From NCBI GenBank assembly GCA_964461455.1, contig CAYWUJ010000004.1:40723-104722 (forward strand): 64,000 bases of DNA, written 5' to 3'. Origin of the DNA: UBA1413 sp964461455 (GTDB taxonomy: Bacteria; Bacteroidota; Bacteroidia; Bacteroidales; Prolixibacteraceae). The position numbers and the translations under genes are program-made. Below the pieces are notes generated by a model that was given only the letters and a program-made list of their open reading frames with translations, did not search any database and was not told where the DNA came from. How positions within the stretch are numbered: position 1 is the first letter of the stretch; the number at the start of each line of letters is the position of its first letter. Below, one piece after another: positions 60,148 to 64,000 of this stretch.

Positions 60148-60965
60148 TTACTCAAGGTATTGGTCCAGCGCCTCGTTCAGGAAACGGTTCAGGGTGGCCA
60201 CTTCCCTGAAAACTTCCAGGCTGGCAGGAATAAGCCGGTCCCCCAGGTACGTCGCATCGGGGACAATGATTCCCACGGCGTATGACTTGGGTTTCAGAAG
60301 GTCGATATGGGGAAAGCCGGCCGGAAACCCCTTGGGTGCCGTTTTGAGTTTTTCTCCGTCAAAAGAGGGGAATAAGCGTTTAAAACCGGGTGCTTCAATG
60401 ATCGCCATGAACTCCTCAGGCTGATCAAAGNNNNNNNNNNNNNNNNNNNNNNNNNNNNNNNNNNNNNNNNNNNNNNNNNNNNNNNNNNNNNNNNNNNNNN
60501 NNNNNNNNNNNNNNNNNNNNNNNNNNNNNNGCGTTTAAAACCGGGTGCTTCAATGATCGCCATGAACTCCTCAGGCTGATCAAAGATGGCCGTACGCAGG
60601 GCCTTCAGCACCTCCTTGGGAGGCATCCAGATGCCGCCGCCCAGATAACACTCCCCGGGCTGCACATGAAAATAATACCCCGCCCGGTTGCTCTTGAACC
60701 CTCCCCGCGAAATGTAACTGCCGAAATGGGTCTTGTAAGGCCGCTTGTCGGGAGAAAAACGGACATCACGGTATATCCTGAACAAGGCCTCTTTGGGATC
60801 GATCGCGGGAACCCCGGGATCGAATTTCCGGATCTCTGCGATCAGCACTTCCGTTACCAGAAGAACCTTGTCCCGGGCCGACTCATACTCCTCCCTGTGG
60901 GCATTAAACCACTCCCGGTTGTTGTTCCGGTTGAGGGTCTCAAGAAATTCAAAAACGGACTTCAT
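60148..60965 (-). CDS. DUF2461 family protein, interrupted by an assembly gap
   Basis: The N-terminal half (MKSVFEFLETLNRNNNREWF, RIYRDVRFSPDKRPYKTHFG and GGGIWMPPKEVLKALR) and the C-terminal half (FPSFDGEKLKTAPKGFPAGF through NEALDQYLE) are those of the DUF2461 (TIGR02453) family of unknown function. The 100 N at 60431-60530 are flanked on both sides by the same 55 bases. Removing the N and one copy (155 bases) leaves 663 bases, an intact 220-residue reading frame of normal family length. The gene is therefore whole in the organism and broken only in this assembly. It is divergent from ispD, 66 bases away. Confidence 0.88.
60376..60585. other. Artificial assembly gap between overlapping contig ends
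   Basis: 60376-60430 and 60531-60585 are identical 55-base sequences separated by exactly 100 N. Such an overlap is what remains when a short-read assembly with a 55-mer fails to join contigs and a scaffolder inserts a standard gap. The genome very likely has a single copy and no missing bases. Confidence 0.92.
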
Positions 60966-60979
60966 TTCACGAAGAATGT

Positions 60980-60987
60980 TATTTTTG
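60980..60987 (+). promoter_or_regulatory. Putative -7 box of ispD
   Basis: TATTTTTG matches TAnnTTTG exactly, 44 bases before the ispD ATG, in the short divergent gap with the DUF2461 gene. Confidence 0.45.
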
Positions 60988-61031
60988 TAAAGGCACTGCA
61001 AGTTAAAGTTTTTTTGCAGCCTGCCGGAACC

Positions 61032-61745
61032 ATGGTTATGGAAAAAATCGCACTGATCGTGGCGGGTGGATCAGGAACCCGCATGGGGAACCAACTTCCC
61101 AAACAATTTCTGGATGTGGCCGGAAAGCCCCTGCTGATGCACACCCTGGAGCTTTTCCACCGGTATGATCCCACCATCGCCCTCTTCCTGGTCCTTCCGG
61201 AAGCCCACCATGCCCTGTGGCGGGACCTCTGCCGTCACCACGGGTTTACCCTGCCCCACCGGGTGGTCAGCGGCGGCGACACCCGTTTCCAATCGGTTAA
61301 AAACGGCTTATCCGTGATCCCCGGTGAAGGCATTGTTTTCATCCATGACGGCGTCAGGCCCCTGGTTTCCCCGGAAACCCTCACCCGCTGCCTGGAAACC
61401 GCCAATGCCTGCGGAAATGCCATCCCCGCCATTCCGGTAAGCGAATCGGTCCGCCAATGTGACGAAGAGTTCACCAAAGGAGGCCCCAGCCACCCCATCG
61501 ACCGCTCACGGCTCGTCCTTATCCAAACGCCCCAAACCTTCCTGATCCCCCTGATCAAAAAAGCCTACCAGCAGCAGGAATCCCCCGAATTCACCGACGA
61601 CGCCTCGGTCCTCGAAAGAACAGGGGAAACCATCCGCCTTGTCGAAGGAAACCGCGAAAACATCAAAATCACCTGGCCCCCTGACCTGCAAATCGCCGAA
61701 ACCCTCCTGTCAGGGAAAGTCACACCTTTTTCGAAAAAACCATAA
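61032..61745 (+). CDS. ispD: 2-C-methyl-D-erythritol 4-phosphate cytidylyltransferase IspD
   Basis: A 237-residue cytoplasmic enzyme of the non-mevalonate isoprenoid route that joins CTP and methylerythritol phosphate. ALIVAGGSGTRMGNQLPKQF is the nucleotide-binding motif with its catalytic Arg and Lys; VFIHDGVRPLVS, AIPVSESVRQ, LIQTPQTF, FTDDASVLE and EGNRENIKIT are the further family blocks. ATG 61032 is preferred; a second ATG two codons later (61038) is equally possible. Longer in-frame starts upstream would run through the divergent DUF2461 gene and are rejected. Confidence 0.95.
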   Translation: MVMEKIALIVAGGSGTRMGNQLPKQFLDVAGKPLLMHTLELFHRYDPTIALFLVLPEAHHALWRDLCRHHGFTLPHRVVSGGDTRFQSVKNGLSVIPGEGIVFIHDGVRPLVSPETLTRCLETANACGNAIPAIPVSESVRQCDEEFTKGGPSHPIDRSRLVLIQTPQTFLIPLIKKAYQQQESPEFTDDASVLERTGETIRLVEGNRENIKITWPPDLQIAETLLSGKVTPFSKKP

Positions 61746-61753
61746 AAAATTAA

Positions 61754-61774
61754 CTTTTTAATTTTTTTAAAAAG
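61754..61774. repeat. AT-rich inverted repeat between ispD and lacZ-like gene
   Basis: CTTTTTAA (61754-61761) and TTAAAAAG (61767-61774) are perfect complements with a five-T spacer, starting 9 bases after the ispD stop. The stem is weak. It may be a minor terminator or part of the promoter region of the following gene; a near-match -7 box (TATTTTCG) lies soon after. Confidence 0.35.
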
Positions 61775-61836
61775 AGCGAATCACTATTTTCGCCCCACGT
61801 GTTTTCCGGCGTATAAAAATCTAATACTCATCACCC

Positions 61837-64000
61837 ATGAAGAAAAAATTGATTTCCGCGTTTCTTCCGGTTCTTCTTGCAGGATTTCTGGTGCTCTTCA
61901 CCTGGTCAATCCTGGGGGCACAGGAGCTCCCCGAATGGCAGGATGTAAAAGTGACAGGCGTCAACAAGGAACGGGGAAGGGCCGCATTTAAGGCGACAGG
62001 TCACGAAGGTGAGCAGTTCAGGATCTCGCTCGACGGCATGTGGAAATTCAGGTTATCGGAAAATCCGGCGGCCCGGCCCGGAAATTTCTACCTCCCTTCC
62101 TTCAGTGTTCGTCGCTGGAAGGAGATCCCCGTGCCCGCCAACTGGGAAATGGAAGGGTATGACGTCCCGATTTATGTGAACCACCCCTATGAGTTTGCCG
62201 ACGCCCGCACCCCCATCACGGAATTCCGCAATGGTCCGGAACCCCCGAAGGTGCCCCTGACTTACAATCCCGTGGGATCCTACCGCCGTGACTTTTCGAT
62301 TCCTGCCAGTTGGGAGGGCCGGGAGACCTATATTTACCTGGGATCGGTGAAGTCGGCTTTTTACATCTGGATCAACGGACAAAAAGTGGGGTACAGCGAA
62401 GGGAGCAAACTCCCCGCGGAATTCAATATCACCCCGTATGTCAACATTGGGAAGAAAAACACCGTGGCCCTGGAGGTCTACCGCTGGAGTACCGCCAGTT
62501 ACCTCGAATGCCAGGACTTCTGGCGCATGAGCGGCATTGAGCGGAGCGTCGAAGTGTACAGCCGCCCCAAAATGCATATCCGCGACTTCGAGGTGGTCTC
62601 CACCCTCGATGAGACCTACCGCAACGGAATCCTTAAGCTTTGGGTCACCCTGCAGAACCGCGGTAACACCCTTCAAAAAGGAATGACTGAGGTCACTCTT
62701 TCCGATGGGGAGCGTAAGATTTTCACCGCAGGAAAAAAAACGGAACTGCCGGCCGGGGCAGAAATGGAAATCAGTTTTGAGGAAATCCTGCAAAACCACA
62801 TGCCCCTCCGCGGAATCAAACCCTGGAGTGCCGAAACTCCCCGCCTCTATACCCTGACCCTGACCTTCAGCGATGAAACCGGAACCATCGGGGAGACCAT
62901 CACCACCAAAATTGGCTTCCGGAGCGTGGAAATCAAACGGGGTCGGCTTCTGGTCAACGGGGTACCCATTACCCTCAAGGGGGTGAACATGCAGGAGCAC
63001 AACCCCGAAACGGGCCACGTGGTGACCGAAGAGCTGATGATGAAGGATATCCAGCTCATGAAACAGAACAACATCAACGCCGTGCGCACCAGCCACTATC
63101 CGCAGCCCGAACGGTGGGTGGAGTTGTGTGACGAGTATGGCATTTACCTGGTCGATGAAGCCAATATCGAATCGCACGGACTCTATTACGGGGAGCGGTC
63201 GCTGGCCAAAAATCCCGACTGGGAGCAGGCCCATGTCGACAGGATGGTACGCCTGGTGCAGCGCGACAAGAACCACCCCTCGGTGATCATCTGGAGCATG
63301 GGGAATGAAGCCGGCAACGGCGTCAACTTCTACGCGGGCTACAAAGCCATGAAAGCCCACGACCGCAGCGGCCGGCCGGTACAATATGAACGTACCGAAA
63401 CCGGCAGCCGCTTCGCCCTTGAATTCGACTGGAACAGCGACATCATCGTGCCCCAGTATCCCGACCCCCAAACCTTTGAGTGGTTCGGACAAAGGCTCCT
63501 TGACCGCCCCTTTATCCCTTCAGAATACAACCACACCATGGGAAACAGCGGTGGTAACTTCCAGGATTACTGGGAGGTCATCGAAAAATACCCCCAGCTG
63601 CAGGGCGGTTTTATCTGGGACTGGGTGGACCAGGGCCTTTGGAAGACCGGCAGCGACGGCAAACGATTCTATGCCTATGGTGGCGATTTCGGCACCGGGA
63701 TGCCCAGCGACGGTAACTTCCTGATCAACGGCATCGTCGACGCCGACCGCACCCCACAGCCCGAACTGGCAGAAGTCAAAAAGGGACACGAATGGATCAA
63801 TTTCAGGCTCCTGCGCCTCCGCGACCAAATAGCCCGCCTCCAGGTCGAAAACCTCTATGACTTCACCTCCCTGGAAGCCTTCAGGCTCGAAGCCTCCGTG
63901 ATGGCCGACGGGAAGATCCTGAAAACCCAGGAAATTCCCCCTCTTGACATCGCCCCCCATTCCAGCAGGGTAACCGAAATTGACCTTCAGGGAATCGCCA
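61837..64000 (+). CDS. GH2 beta-galactosidase (LacZ type), 3' end outside window
   Basis: A large exported GH2 enzyme; about 721 codons are visible out of roughly 1040 expected. Signal peptide KKKLISAFLPVLLAGFLVLF; then the LacZ-type sugar-binding domain (SLDGMWKFRLSENPAARPGNF, VPANWEMEGYDVPIYVNHPY, GSYRRDFSIP), immunoglobulin-like domain, barrel with NNINAVRTSHYPQPERW, acid/base Glu491 in WSMGNEAGNGVNF and nucleophile Glu563 in FIPSEYNHTMGNSGG. GGFIWDWVDQGL is also characteristic. It would release galactose from beta-galactosides in the periplasm. It continues past the right edge. Confidence 0.95.
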   Translation, partial: MKKKLISAFLPVLLAGFLVLFTWSILGAQELPEWQDVKVTGVNKERGRAAFKATGHEGEQFRISLDGMWKFRLSENPAARPGNFYLPSFSVRRWKEIPVPANWEMEGYDVPIYVNHPYEFADARTPITEFRNGPEPPKVPLTYNPVGSYRRDFSIPASWEGRETYIYLGSVKSAFYIWINGQKVGYSEGSKLPAEFNITPYVNIGKKNTVALEVYRWSTASYLECQDFWRMSGIERSVEVYSRPKMHIRDFEVVSTLDETYRNGILKLWVTLQNRGNTLQKGMTEVTLSDGERKIFTAGKKTELPAGAEMEISFEEILQNHMPLRGIKPWSAETPRLYTLTLTFSDETGTIGETITTKIGFRSVEIKRGRLLVNGVPITLKGVNMQEHNPETGHVVTEELMMKDIQLMKQNNINAVRTSHYPQPERWVELCDEYGIYLVDEANIESHGLYYGERSLAKNPDWEQAHVDRMVRLVQRDKNHPSVIIWSMGNEAGNGVNFYAGYKAMKAHDRSGRPVQYERTETGSRFALEFDWNSDIIVPQYPDPQTFEWFGQRLLDRPFIPSEYNHTMGNSGGNFQDYWEVIEKYPQLQGGFIWDWVDQGLWKTGSDGKRFYAYGGDFGTGMPSDGNFLINGIVDADRTPQPELAEVKKGHEWINFRLLRLRDQIARLQVENLYDFTSLEAFRLEASVMADGKILKTQEIPPLDIAPHSSRVTEIDLQGIA

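Noticed and set aside
60294..61001. Frame reading through the 100 N in the DUF2461 gene
   Set aside because: The reading frame is shifted by the artificial gap; the correct frame continues to 60148 once the duplicated 55 bases and the N are removed.
62053..63492. Minus-strand open frame of 479 codons opposite the LacZ-type gene
   Set aside because: Antisense shadow without motifs; the plus strand encodes both catalytic glutamates of GH2.
1..64000. CRISPR arrays, transposons, prophage genes or restriction systems
   Set aside because: No regularly spaced repeats, transposase, integrase, phage structural or restriction genes were recognised; the only direct repeat of note is the assembly artefact at 60376-60585.

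Overview
The window is a piece of a Bacteroidota chromosome, probably order Bacteroidales or Marinilabiliales. The evidence is the gliding/type IX secretion (T9SS) core porP-gldK-gldL-gldM, two proteins with T9SS C-terminal sorting domains, a TonB receptor/DUF4249 pair, Bacteroidota-type promoter -7 boxes (TAnnTTTG), Bacteroidota-type lipoproteins and many glycoside hydrolases. A run of 100 N flanked by an exact 55-bp repeat shows that it comes from a draft scaffold. The genus cannot be told from the sequence.

Layout. 1-8.4 kb (minus strand): topA, a degenerate arginase-fold protein, then porP/sprF, gldK, gldL and gldM (cut by the window edge). 8.6-13.4 kb: a class A penicillin-binding protein, a small membrane protein, rlmN and a ferredoxin-NADP reductase-like flavoprotein. 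13.5-21.7 kb: a hexosamine/sugar block with a ROK repressor, a NagB-LmbE fusion and two ROK sugar kinases, interrupted by a YhbP-like flavoprotein and a T9SS-exported M1 aminopeptidase. 21.9-27.7 kb: a large secreted esterase facing a TonB receptor/DUF4249 lipoprotein pair. 27.9-37.5 kb (plus strand): YhcH-like protein, Tat-exported Gfo/Idh/MocA oxidoreductase, Tat-exported ThuA-like protein, a stand-alone GMP-synthase ATP-pyrophosphatase, then GH51, GH10 and GH95 hydrolases. 37.7-44.9 kb: katG with a strong palindromic operator, a SWIM-SNF2 helicase, DoxX and a methyltransferase. 45.3-56.8 kb: two GH29 fucosidases, a TIM-barrel isomerase, ribokinase, a secreted ADP-ribosylglycohydrolase-like lipoprotein, a ribose/glucose-type transporter, a GH2 lipoprotein and a COG4299 acyltransferase-like membrane protein. 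56.8-64 kb: tRNA-Val(GAC), an NCS2 purine permease with a DUF5020 outer-membrane protein, a Tat-exported aldo/keto reductase, a DUF2461 gene split by the assembly gap, ispD and a GH2 beta-galactosidase cut by the window edge.

How it fits together. The cell looks like a polysaccharide degrader. Secreted GH10, GH51, GH95, GH29 and GH2 enzymes would release xylose, arabinose, fucose, galactose and related sugars. Periplasmic Tat-exported redox enzymes may oxidise or rearrange glycosides, and ROK kinases, ribokinase and sugar transporters would handle the products. T9SS supplies export for at least two cargo proteins here. No SusC/SusD pair, CRISPR array, transposase, phage gene or classical defence island was seen.

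No single system here is demonstrably new. The points most worth following are the arginase-like protein with a broken metal site beside the T9SS motor genes, the NagB-LmbE fusion whose NagB half lacks two catalytic residues while its LmbE half keeps its metal-site residues, the amidotransferase-less GMP-synthase homologue, the ADP-ribosylglycohydrolase/ribokinase/transporter set, and the katG operator.
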